From Enterobacterales bacterium CwR94 (GTDB taxonomy: Bacteria > Pseudomonadota > Gammaproteobacteria > Enterobacterales > Enterobacteriaceae): DNA of 64,000 bases. Location: positions 434,001 to 498,000 of the forward strand of contig KZ478059.1 of the NCBI GenBank assembly GCA_002837195.1, written 5' to 3'. Made by a program: the position numbers and the translations under genes. Shown here piece by piece: positions 46,801 through 53,211 of the stretch; the stretch's first letter is position 1; the number at the start of each line of letters is the position of its first letter. Below the pieces are notes generated by a model that searched no databases, had not been told where the DNA came from, and was given only the letters and a program-made list of their open reading frames with translations.

Positions 46801-47848
46801 CACGACCCGAGTCGATTAATTTACGCGTCGCATCGTCTTCAGGAATTTTGTCATCAATATAGACAGTGCGGCGCACCTGCGAATAGGCTTTTTCAAACTC
46901 CGACTGGTATTGATCCGGGCGCAGCGTACCGGCCTTAATCGCGTCAATCAACGCGCTGTTATAGGTTTTAAGATCGTCCAGGGAATCAACGTGTTGTTGA
47001 CCAATCAGACTGGTAAACGAGCCTGAATAGCCCGATGCAAAGGCTTGTACAGGATCGCTGACTTTCCGCGAGACATTCAGGTGATTGCCAAGCTGTACCA
47101 CGGTTTTACTGTTGTAGTTCAGGGTCGCTGGTGTCACTAAGCTGTTTGAGTCCACGGAGAAGACGGATGAGGTAATATTCGGATCCGCCTTCATAATCAA
47201 TCGTACACGGTTGCCAAGATCGTTGAACCAATCTGCGCCAGTATTGCCACCGACATTCATATCCAACGTGCCGCCTGCAGTCACCTGCACCAGATTGCGA
47301 TTAACATATTGTCCATCGACACCCACCGGGCGGAAGGTGTTAATGCGAATGGAATCACCGATAGACTGGCCTGCAAGGTTACTGTTGCTGTATGCCTCAA
47401 AGGTACTGGTATTTCCTGTGGTGGGGTCATAAATTTCATAACCCACTTTTGGACCAAACGTCAGATAGTCGCTATCGATGTAATTGACACCATCGCCGGT
47501 CAGCAGTCCAGCATCGCGCGCCTGTCTGAGGGTCATTGTTGTGAAGCCTGCTTCACCGGGTTTAATTTTACTCCAGCCTGTTCCCACCAGCGTATCTGTG
47601 CCGGTTATCACCTGGGCTGTTCCACCGTCTCTCGAATCGAAATCGGCTAAATCAATGTTGGCTGCATAGGTGGGCGCACTCAGAGCAAGCATTAATGCAC
47701 TGAATGAGAATACATTGCTGGAAAGTGCTACGCGTTGAGACCCTTTTTTACTGCCACGGGTCGATTTTGTTTTCCCGGTGGATAATTCAGAGGTCACATC
47801 AAAGCGCCCCAGCGTGCTGTTCCATTTCACACGGAATATTTTATTCAT
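40817..47848 (-). CDS. Giant type Va autotransporter with extended signal peptide
   Basis: Cell-surface autotransporter of 2343 aa. Seen: an extended signal peptide region (MNKIFRVKWN... at residues 1-40, then a hydrophobic core) with cleavage after about PTYAA (residue 63). The passenger (about 64-1990) is a long run of Gly/Asn/Thr/Val-rich strands of the right-handed beta-helix type, with repeated short units such as NNYGVIDAG, NNSGVINVS and VTNTGTINAT. Near residues 1995-2030 lies the junction YRPESGAYAANMAAANNLF, followed by an autotransporter beta-barrel ending LLGVKVNF. Passengers of this kind are usually adhesins or aggregation factors; no protease triad or RGD was noticed. It has its own terminator and an AGG ribosome site. 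Confidence 0.92.
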   Translation of the reverse strand: MNKIFRVKWNSTLGRFDVTSELSTGKTKSTRGSKKGSQRVALSSNVFSFSALMLALSAPTYAANIDLADFDSRDGGTAQVITGTDTLVGTGWSKIKPGEAGFTTMTLRQARDAGLLTGDGVNYIDSDYLTFGPKVGYEIYDPTTGNTSTFEAYSNSNLAGQSIGDSIRINTFRPVGVDGQYVNRNLVQVTAGGTLDMNVGGNTGADWFNDLGNRVRLIMKADPNITSSVFSVDSNSLVTPATLNYNSKTVVQLGNHLNVSRKVSDPVQAFASGYSGSFTSLIGQQHVDSLDDLKTYNSALIDAIKAGTLRPDQYQSEFEKAYSQVRRTVYIDDKIPEDDATRKLIDSGRVAYILGQGVGSVINIDANASIQALNTDISVVRLLNGPVLNNYGSLGLFATSSAGAAVITARNATINNYGVIDAGTNKEMARYETSPGNPLGIVFSGHNNAITSNGSTINNSGVINVSPSGSYISNVGLDLGAASVLNNSGNINVSAIARTGNPLYPTFTFGVLARSTTKVNNTGTLYLGRDAQRNVSEVTPDIVANSAGNRLIEMRDASEFVNQAADAGAGTPAGNMVLGELTQGAYAVTVQGAAAKATNAGNILIKGKAPGAGGAAPLQNVGMMAYSGAKDVVNAATGNITLDGINAVAMMANSAATDTFDTAVRNEGKITIEEGIDAATKTANYGLWADGARAHAVNAGTLELNGDGAIGAHARNGGAVEVESSGEVVFNGVNQTGYYVYGAGSRLIDRSTTHQEVNAEDSTLYRIDGGAKFDGTGSTSTVESSGKNATSLLVTSNNQASELNTGNMTITASGEGATAIKVMGNAQGVLSSDTTLKLSGTNSTAGIVDGTYTDITGGSDAAYRGNAKLTSHATIDDSIATGASATGYIARNGGTLDHQGSILFTAGNKTGVLVDGGKLDNSGDIQVNGTGVSIQGANSTVTNTGTINATDGEAAIKVGSGAQLNLDGNGVVKASGSAHGILLDSGAVGLTVKDATIEMVPVGNGNAIENRAEIAGIKLDNTHITVDNGAGVRTAASMDKTNSGTIAVNGTGTGLLLQNADGSTANASVDMSDSRNLVIDVNSANGSGIVTNVTGAVNSGASVNVNDAAGGPALQVGGSTSTVEQSGRLVSKSTLNPVIDVNNGALQSFTNRGDIIANSAAQVALEVTTGTTGVHFTNAQGGNIVGQVNLSATGDHQVDLHKGSTATDITTSSGNDTFNLVDIDDTDSNLFTSLNAGSGNNDTLNLDNAQLTLSLTGKTVSGFEHVNLTKGSNLTLDNILLPLGDARDDAAGTGFAIDADSILTLKQSTDTQFASHISGAGTLAASTGGNAFDFTANNATNAFTGTLALTDSTFDLDGLNTQALTNATLLAGDGSITTVATGTQRIGGLTFDGGTVAFDTGTPGETEAKGTVHTSGQMDVSGRGIVQINPGSVTNFHVLPPQTVSLLEQDEGDQGIKLASSDMPVTGSGSNLELRDTTGKLITASISTNVLQDGNIVANATYDYHLTNGKDADGLYVTYGLTELDLLTSGADALVLNAFGKTGSAADMSAKLTGVGDLAIDTGAGQTVSLSDLDNDYTGKTDVRSGNLLMNNDNVLGKTSELALAAATGFDMNGHSQTIGELNTAAGSQVDINGGELSISNGGVVNGNLQGNGALNVAGGTLQVNGSNAALTANTAIAASANVELNNTQGLGSGNIENLGVLTLNDATGNLLNSLSGNGVTEIAQNSDVILRGDNSGFSGQFSIENGAALTTTGQSGLGTATLANEGELTLASTDNWLLNNSITGTGSLNQNGSGIVTLSQAAAQFTGDTHVNSGGLQLGTADSAVELASGNLNIAAGATAGGFGGTAGNVDNQGTLLVGGLNPVATAAAVASPTVFTVGGDLANSGEIGVGRTGAAAGNQLHVTGNYAGNNGHLTLNTALGGDNSATDKLVVDGDTSGTTKVSVNNAGGSGAKTVSGIEVIRVGGKSEGEFEQDGRIVAGAFDYKLVRGEGSNNGNWYLTNLAGGVVDPGDGGGKEVVKIYRPESGAYAANMAAANNLFNTRLHDRLGETHYVDALTGEEKVTSMWLRNIGGHTRSTDSSGQLKTQANRYVMQMGGDIAQWTTDGANRYHLGVMAGYANQQSNSRNQLTGQKADGNINGYSTGVYATWLQDNEEKSGAYVDSWAQYSWFDNTVKGDTLSAESYKSKGITASVETGYTWKIGEKNARESYYIQPQAQLTWMGVKADEIREQNGTRVTGVGDGNLQARLGARAFIKGHSLLDEGKDRVFQPFIEANWIHNTKEFGSELNGVKVTQKGARNLGELKVGVEGQINKNVNLWGNIGQQMGDKGYSDTSALLGVKVNF

Positions 47849-48358
47849 GATTAAACCTGGTTAATTTAAATTTCAACGATGTATGCCTCCAATGCAGCAA
47901 GCAGAAGGCTGTTTTACTTCACAAAGGGCAATGTGCTTGTGCTGAATCAAGCGACAATGCAACACACCAAAAATCTTCACGCCTTATTCATGCGAGAGGA
48001 GCGAAACAGTAAGGGAATTTTTTATAATATTATTATGGTGCTTTTGCAGGGTTTATCTCTTCCTTTAGCCCTATAAGATCAGAATTATCTCGTAATAATT
48101 TCCAATAAAAAATGAGACGGACCGACACCCTATGTAGGACAAGGATGACAACGTAAGGTTTTTAATCCTGGTTTCGTAATGCTCAAAATATATAGTTGAA
48201 GAAATAAGGGAAGTAAAGTAAGGCGCTGGCGTTTAAATTTACGCTCACATCATTATCAAAGGTAAGATTCTTAATGGTGATATTGATTATAAAATTACAC
48301 TGGCCCTGTTTTTTATTCTGAATATCTAATTAATCAGGACCAGATAAAATGATACCTT
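47849..48358. other. AT-rich promoter region of the autotransporter
   Basis: About 510 bp of AT-rich sequence with no recognised gene. A + strand open frame at 47879-48076 lacks a ribosome site and I reject it. The low GC is typical of H-NS-bound regulatory regions of surface adhesins. It also leads into the promoter of the exporter at 48559. Confidence 0.5.
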
Positions 48359-48376
48359 GGCTTATAATTATAAGCC
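48359..48376. promoter_or_regulatory. 18-bp perfect palindrome over a likely -10 element
   Basis: GGCTTATAATTATAAGCC is a perfect palindrome containing TATAAT at 48363-48368. It lies 58 bp before the leader peptide ATG, so it may be the -10 box of the leader transcript and at the same time an operator. No obvious -35 consensus is seen 17 bp upstream, suggesting an activator or an imperfect promoter. Confidence 0.45.
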
Positions 48377-48433
48377 GGGTAATTAAATGCGTGAAGGATG
48401 TTATACTGTGCCATCTATCATGAGGATCGACCG

Positions 48434-48460
48434 ATGAGCACCGCTAAAAAAGCCGACTAA
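48434..48460 (+). CDS. Leader peptide of the CmlA-like exporter (MSTAKKAD)
   Basis: An eight-codon open frame, ATG at 48434 to TAA at 48458-48460, preceded by AGGATCGACC as ribosome site. The peptide MSTAKKAD matches the leader of mobile cmlA cassettes, which begins MSTSKNAD, at six of eight positions. In cmlA, chloramphenicol stalls the ribosome on the leader at about codon 8, and this opens the downstream ribosome site. Here the reading frame stops exactly after codon 8. The leader lies 98 bp upstream of a CmlA-like gene and just before a long stem-loop, so I infer a chromosomal drug-sensing attenuator. Confidence 0.8.
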   Translation: MSTAKKAD

Positions 48461-48463
48461 CAG

Positions 48464-48558
48464 GCCGCAACAACCGTGAATTTTCGTTGTTGCGGCGTTG
48501 AAACAAGAGGGTTAACTCACCTCAAGCGCCGCGTTATCCTTTTACAGGAGGCATAGCT
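48464..48558 (+). promoter_or_regulatory. Attenuator-type leader RNA structures upstream of the CmlA-like exporter
   Basis: Stem 1 pairs GCCGCAACAAC (48464-48474) with GTTGTTGCGGC (48486-48496), 11 perfect bp. The right arm can alternatively pair through GCGGCG (48492-48497) with CGCCGC (48527-48532). A small hairpin TCCT-TTTAC-AGGA (48537-48549) covers part of the exporter ribosome site AGGAGG (48546-48551). A ribosome stalled on leader codon 8 would cover the left arm of stem 1 and free its right arm. No T run follows stem 1, so control is more likely of translation than of termination. Confidence 0.6.
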
Positions 48559-49770
48559 ATGCGCTTACCCACACTTTATTGGCCCCATTCGCTCACCGTT
48601 ACCTTACTGCTGCTTTCCCCCTTTGATCTGCTTGCGTCGCTGGCGATGGATATGTATTTACCCGTGGTACCCCATATGCAAACGGCATTAGGGGCCAGCG
48701 AGTCCACGCTGCAATTAACACTGACACTCTACCTGGTGTTATTAGGCGCGGGACAATTACTGTTTGGGCCACTTTCTGATCACCTGGGCAGGCGACCGGT
48801 ATTGTTGAGCGGTGGCGTCGTGTTTAGCCTCTCATCGGCCGGTATCGCGCTGACTACCAGCACGGATTGGCTGCTGATCCTACGGGTGGTGCAGGCTTGC
48901 GGCGCGTCGGCATGCCTGGTCGCGACCTTTGCCACCGTGCGTGATATTTACGCTGGTCGACCTGAGAGCCACGTTGTCTATGGCTTGATGGGATCGATGC
49001 TGGCGTTGGTGCCCGCTATTGGGCCACTGGCGGGTGCGATCATCGACACGCTATTTGGCTGGCGGGCCATCTTTGGCTTACTCAGTGGATGGATGTTACT
49101 GGCCGTATTACTGGCCGGGCGCTACTGGCCTGAAACACGTCAGCCGCGAAACAACGCTGTGACGTGGCAGCACGGGTTGCGGCCCTTACGGCACCTGCAC
49201 TTTTGGCTGTACACCTGCGGCTACAGTGCTGGAATGGGGTGCTTCTTTGTCTTTTTTTCCACGGCGCCCTGGGTGCTGATTGAAAGACACGGCTTGTCAC
49301 AACTGCATTTCAGTGTGTGGTTTGCCAGCGTGGCTGTGGTGATGGCCATCACCGCAAAATGCATGGGTAAAGTGATTCCGCGCTGGGGCAAGTTAAAGAC
49401 ACTCTGTATTGCAATGGGGTGCATTATCGCCGGTGCGCTCATGCTGGCGCTGGGTGAACGCTTGCAACCCAATGAGGTCGCCGGATTTATTGTGCCGATG
49501 TGGGTGGTGGCGGTCGGCATTGCCGCTGCGGTTTCCGTCGCGCCCAATGGCGCCCTGGCGGGATTTGATGCCATTGCCGGGACGGCCACCGCGGTCTACT
49601 TCTGTCTGGGAAGTCTGTTGCTGGGTCTGGTGGGCACTTTCGCTACCGCGTTGTTGCCCGTCAATACGGCCTGGCCAGTCGTGGGCAGTGGTCTGTTTTT
49701 TGCCGCCGTGGTTCTCACGTTGGCCAGCATCCAGCGGCTGATTTCACGCCATCACCAGGACGGCGAATAA
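48559..49770 (+). CDS. CmlA/FloR-type chloramphenicol efflux MFS transporter
   Basis: Twelve-helix drug:H+ antiporter (403 aa) of the DHA1 branch. The sequence is strikingly similar to integron CmlA as I remember it: LLLSPFDLLASLAMDMYLP at residues 17-35, LFGPLSDHLGRRPVL (MFS motif A), QACGASACLVATFATVRDIY (motif C region), FFVFFSTAPW, GKVIPRWG, VSVAPNGAL-GFD and TAVYFCLGS. It is expected to export chloramphenicol and perhaps florfenicol. AGGAGG precedes the ATG. It has no integron attC site or resistance-cassette neighbours, so it is a resident chromosomal gene under leader control. A hairpin at 49779-49804 ends the transcript. Confidence 0.88.
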   Translation: MRLPTLYWPHSLTVTLLLLSPFDLLASLAMDMYLPVVPHMQTALGASESTLQLTLTLYLVLLGAGQLLFGPLSDHLGRRPVLLSGGVVFSLSSAGIALTTSTDWLLILRVVQACGASACLVATFATVRDIYAGRPESHVVYGLMGSMLALVPAIGPLAGAIIDTLFGWRAIFGLLSGWMLLAVLLAGRYWPETRQPRNNAVTWQHGLRPLRHLHFWLYTCGYSAGMGCFFVFFSTAPWVLIERHGLSQLHFSVWFASVAVVMAITAKCMGKVIPRWGKLKTLCIAMGCIIAGALMLALGERLQPNEVAGFIVPMWVVAVGIAAAVSVAPNGALAGFDAIAGTATAVYFCLGSLLLGLVGTFATALLPVNTAWPVVGSGLFFAAVVLTLASIQRLISRHHQDGE

Positions 49771-49778
49771 AGACTCAG

Positions 49779-49804
49779 CCCGCTCTGGCTCTGGCCAGAG
49801 CGGG
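49779..49804 (+). terminator. Hairpin after the CmlA-like gene
   Basis: CCCGCTCTGG (49779-49788) pairs with CCAGAGCGGG (49795-49804), 6-nt loop, 8 bp after the stop codon. The T run is weak (TATGCTTGT). Confidence 0.6.
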
Positions 49805-50057
49805 TATGCTTGTGCCGGACACCGCCATACAGAATAACGCCTGAAACGTGGGCAAAACTCCTGAATTAAGGCCTTATTCTTCTCAAGCCTGGTGGCAAAA
49901 CATACACTGTAAATCTGCAGTCTATTCTCCGGCGTCGCGGCCTGTAGTCATTCGTCAATGCCGTGCAGATGGCGGGTTTTGCTCTTGATGCTGCAGAGGC
50001 TTACCCCGATGTTCGCGTAAGGAAAGGCGAGCGGATTTTTGAGGATATGAGAAGCAC

Positions 50058-50747
50058 ATGGACGCGCACAGGCAGAACACGTTAACTGAGCCAGGATTGC
50101 ATTACTCCTTCAGAACCTCTCTGAGTAAAGGCGAATACTATGCCATTGAGCCCCTGTACAGCCCACCTCATGGCGCACAGCCGATAGTCGATGATCAAAC
50201 GGGGATCTGTATTGGCTATTCTGTCGCTCAGGCACCGGGACTGTGGCGAATTTATGATGCCGATGGCCGTTTTGCGGCCATGGAAATGTCACCGTTAGAA
50301 TCCACCTTAATTGAGCCTTTAGATATTGCACTTTTTACCTACGGCGTCTTTCGTCTGCTGCGCACAGGCCGCACATTGTATGAGACAAGAGCCCTGCAGC
50401 GGCTCAAAATTGCACTCAGTGAAGCCACGCAGAACGTGCTCAGAGGGCGTTTCAAGTCAGGACTCACGGCAATATGTCTGAAATTTACGCCCACCGCCGC
50501 AGCCTGTATGAACGAACCGGATCGCTACATCCCGCAGCTAATTCTGAAAAAAGCCATCTACTACGGATCGCGAACAGACAATGAAGCCGTCATTGGGCAA
50601 TCTGAATATCAGATTGCCATTAGCCGCTTAAGTCGGAGAAATATTGGTCACGCCGTGGTCTTTGCGCCGAAAAAATACACATTACATCTGTTTGTCCGTA
50701 ATAAAGACTGGACCGTCATGCATTTTGAGATCAAAGAATTCAAATGA
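50058..50747 (+). CDS. Unknown protein with a polymorphic-toxin-like C-terminus
   Basis: A 229-aa protein without signal peptide. The N-terminal half has short beta-rich blocks (IGYSVAQAPGLWRIYDADGR) and a segment SPLESTLIEPLDIALFTYGV of the kind that links Rhs-type scaffolds to their toxins. The last 75 residues (ILKKAIYYGSRTDNEAVIG ... KKYTLHLFVRNKDWTVMHFE) look like a small alpha+beta nuclease-type toxin domain with a conserved final His-Phe. This is pattern-level resemblance only. A 12-codon frame with its own GAGG site (50047-50085) overlaps the start in another frame. The next gene could be a partner. Confidence 0.45.
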   Translation: MDAHRQNTLTEPGLHYSFRTSLSKGEYYAIEPLYSPPHGAQPIVDDQTGICIGYSVAQAPGLWRIYDADGRFAAMEMSPLESTLIEPLDIALFTYGVFRLLRTGRTLYETRALQRLKIALSEATQNVLRGRFKSGLTAICLKFTPTAAACMNEPDRYIPQLILKKAIYYGSRTDNEAVIGQSEYQIAISRLSRRNIGHAVVFAPKKYTLHLFVRNKDWTVMHFEIKEFK

Positions 50748-50853
50748 TGCCATGTGCAATTTGATGGTTAACCCGCGACAAATTGTCATAAAAATCCCAT
50801 CAACGCATGTTATCGATAATCGCCAATACCACTTCTCAAGATGGGATGTTTAT

Positions 50854-51591
50854 ATGCTCTTTATCGATGACGCAGAATTAGGCTATCGTGCAGCGGCCAA
50901 AGCATTTTCAGCAGGGGACACACTGGAATTTGACGAGGCGTACCGACGTGCCCATCTGCCATTACTTGATCCGCACCATCCCAAAGTTATTCAATCTTCG
51001 GCAGATTACGTGATGGGCCGCTATCCAACGCGTCGCTATTCATTGGTGATCCCGGTGAATGCAGGCGTATTGGCGCAAAGTCGGGCATTTCAACAGATGG
51101 ATTTGGCGATTCGGCAAAGCCACTTTTCCGGTGCCATTGCCTGGCAAAAGATGGCCCGCCGACGACCACTGCTCCACATCACCCTCTGTGGTGGATTCGC
51201 AGAGTCTGCACTGCCCGAAGTTATCCAGTCCGTGGAGAGCTGGACGCAACAACAGATCAAACCGCGTTTCCAATTGCGCGGAATTTTCGCCGGAGGCATC
51301 AACACCGGCAGACTTTATTTAAAAGCCTATCCTGAACGGCGCGAAGGGCGGAATCCCTTTCAGGAAATACAGCAGGCGGTCGGCAAGCCTGCGACTGAAC
51401 TGTGGCTGGCAGGCTATTATAATTTTTACGATGAATTGGATGTTGCTCAAACTGCACAGCTCGCCGCCATCATCGAAAAATACCAGCAGCATTTGCTACT
51501 GGAACTGACCTGTAATGAGCTGTGGTTGCTGGGGACACATGACGACCTGGTCTTGTCGGGTGAAAAAGTGCAGCGTTTTAAACTCAATTAA
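50854..51591 (+). CDS. Unknown protein, possibly 2H phosphoesterase-like
   Basis: A 245-aa soluble protein. The centre reads LLHITLCGGF, a single H-x-T motif of the type found in 2H phosphoesterases and RNA ligase-like proteins, preceded by a strand YSLVIPVNAG. The expected second H-x-T is not seen; the matching C-terminal strand reads ELWLLGTHDDLVL. So this may be a divergent or one-motif member. I chose the ATG at 50854 (GGGA 7 nt upstream); upstream in-frame ATGs at 50752 and 50764 lack ribosome sites. It lies 106 bp after the toxin-like gene on the same strand; an immunity or processing role is possible but unsupported. Confidence 0.45.
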   Translation: MLFIDDAELGYRAAAKAFSAGDTLEFDEAYRRAHLPLLDPHHPKVIQSSADYVMGRYPTRRYSLVIPVNAGVLAQSRAFQQMDLAIRQSHFSGAIAWQKMARRRPLLHITLCGGFAESALPEVIQSVESWTQQQIKPRFQLRGIFAGGINTGRLYLKAYPERREGRNPFQEIQQAVGKPATELWLAGYYNFYDELDVAQTAQLAAIIEKYQQHLLLELTCNELWLLGTHDDLVLSGEKVQRFKLN

Positions 51592-51692
51592 ATATAAGAA
51601 GGCCGCGCGCTGTGCACTCCCGCCCACACCGCGCGCACCCGTTTACTCGTTATCCAAAATACGCTGGCGCGCTAACCTGATGAAGAGGGCGC

Positions 51693-52562
51693 TTAGCTTT
51701 TGATTTGCCGCGCCAGCCAGAATTTCTTGTAACGTGCCGGGGGAAACCCCACCAGATTGTGGAAGATGCGGTGGAAGTTATTCACGTTATCATAGCCTAC
51801 CGCATTGGCGACTTCGGTAACGCCAAGGTCGGTGCTGAGCAAGATATTTTGCGCTTCACCGATGCGCCGCCGCGTTTGATACTGTTTTGGCGAGTAGCCG
51901 GAATACGCCTTAAACACATGCGCCAGATAAAATTGATTCATATTCAGAGCGGCAGTGATGGAGCTTAATGCCATTTCATCTTTGTAATGGTCATCGATGT
52001 AATCCTTAATTCGCTGACCAAGGATCACGTCCTGCGTCGCGGATGCCGGTTTATTTTCCAGCCACAGTCCGTGCGTAATCAGCAGTAAGGCGTTAAGCAG
52101 GTGGTTGCAAATCTCGGCGCTGTAAACTCTCTTACTGGATACATGCGACCACATCTGATCAAAAAGTTGGCTGATTTCATCAGCATGTTCGCCACTCGAC
52201 ATCATCGCCGTTTGCGCACGGGTGGTGAGGACATTCATCGGCAGGCCATCGACTTTGAGATTTTCCACGCCGCAACTGTAAATCAGCAAATCATCTGAGG
52301 CGGTGGGGACTTCATCGTGGAGCACATTGGCATTAAACAGCATCAGATCGCCTTGTTTTACCTGATAGCTGCGACCGTCAATGTTATAGATACCCTGACC
52401 TGAGCGAATAAACATCAGTTCAAAGCGGTCATCATGTTTGTGCATCACGCGGGGAATGGCGGCTTCCACGCCTTCTGCGCGGCAAATAAATAATAACCGC
52501 GGGCGTAAACTGTTATCAAAACCTCGCACTGCAGGTTTCCCGTTAAGGCAGAGTGTCAGCAT
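51693..52562 (-). CDS. AraC/XylS-family transcriptional regulator
   Basis: A 289-aa regulator. Seen: an N-terminal cupin ligand-binding domain (HKHDDRFELMFIRSGQGIYN, QGDLMLFNANVLHDEVP) and a C-terminal pair of helix-turn-helix motifs (MALSSITAALNMNQFYLAHV and VTEVANAVGYDNVNNFHRIF). The cupin type suggests a sugar or polyol ligand. The start at 52562 is set by GGAGA 5-6 nt upstream; an ATG four codons earlier is in frame. It is divergent from the sugar operon at 53212-57059 and is its likely activator, acting in the 649-bp gap. Confidence 0.88.
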   Translation of the reverse strand: MLTLCLNGKPAVRGFDNSLRPRLLFICRAEGVEAAIPRVMHKHDDRFELMFIRSGQGIYNIDGRSYQVKQGDLMLFNANVLHDEVPTASDDLLIYSCGVENLKVDGLPMNVLTTRAQTAMMSSGEHADEISQLFDQMWSHVSSKRVYSAEICNHLLNALLLITHGLWLENKPASATQDVILGQRIKDYIDDHYKDEMALSSITAALNMNQFYLAHVFKAYSGYSPKQYQTRRRIGEAQNILLSTDLGVTEVANAVGYDNVNNFHRIFHNLVGFPPARYKKFWLARQIKS

Positions 52563-53211
52563 AGCGTCTCCCATGAGTCGTTTGATTATTCTTGCACTGG
52601 ATAGCTTGCCAGTCATCATCATTATTGCGAAAAGTGCATCGCTAACACTTTGAAAGAGAATGAGTCTGCAACCCGCCTTTCTTCTAAACTCGCTATTCTT
52701 GTTATTGCATTCACAGCGCGGCATGCCACATGTGCAAAAGACTGGCGCTTTGCCTCGTGGGAAGTGGGAAATCAGCCCAACGAAACGCCCTGTCATTGAT
52801 AGGGACTTTAGGCGCCGATGGCGAGAAATGAATAAGAATCATCATTTATACAGATAACGATGGGCTATTTCCCAGTGGGTCATATTATTCAATTTAGAGA
52901 AGTCTCTCTTCTTGCTATGTCAATCGATGCGTTCTGTAGCGTGATTATTGTCACGTGTAATACGTCAATTCGTGTGAATTTTATGATCGCCAGCACACTG
53001 CAAAATCGCCGTTTTATCCCTCAGTGGCTTTTGTATTTCACTTTGATATAACGTTGTTGCAACAGGATTTAACAGTGCATTTTTCATTCCAGTAAAAATA
53101 TTTCCACCGTGGTGGGCGGGATTTCAACGCACAAAAAAAGGTTGAGTCTCCCCATCATTATTTGTGAATACGGATTGCTGCAGTATGACCTGACAACCAG
53201 ACGGAATAATT
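52563..53211. other. 649-bp control region between araC-type gene and sugar operon
   Basis: AT-rich, no convincing gene. Its length suggests several AraC-type half-sites and possibly a CRP site (a TGTGAAT-N-ATCGC-like stretch near 52974-52988), but I could not define operators with confidence. Confidence 0.45.

Noticed and set aside
40851-47669. Many plus-strand open frames of 60-220 codons inside this region
   Set aside because: They lie antisense to the autotransporter reading frame, lack ribosome sites and arise from its biased Gly/Asn/Thr codons.
47879-48076. 65-codon open frame upstream of the autotransporter
   Set aside because: No ribosome site, AT-rich random composition and position inside a divergent promoter region.
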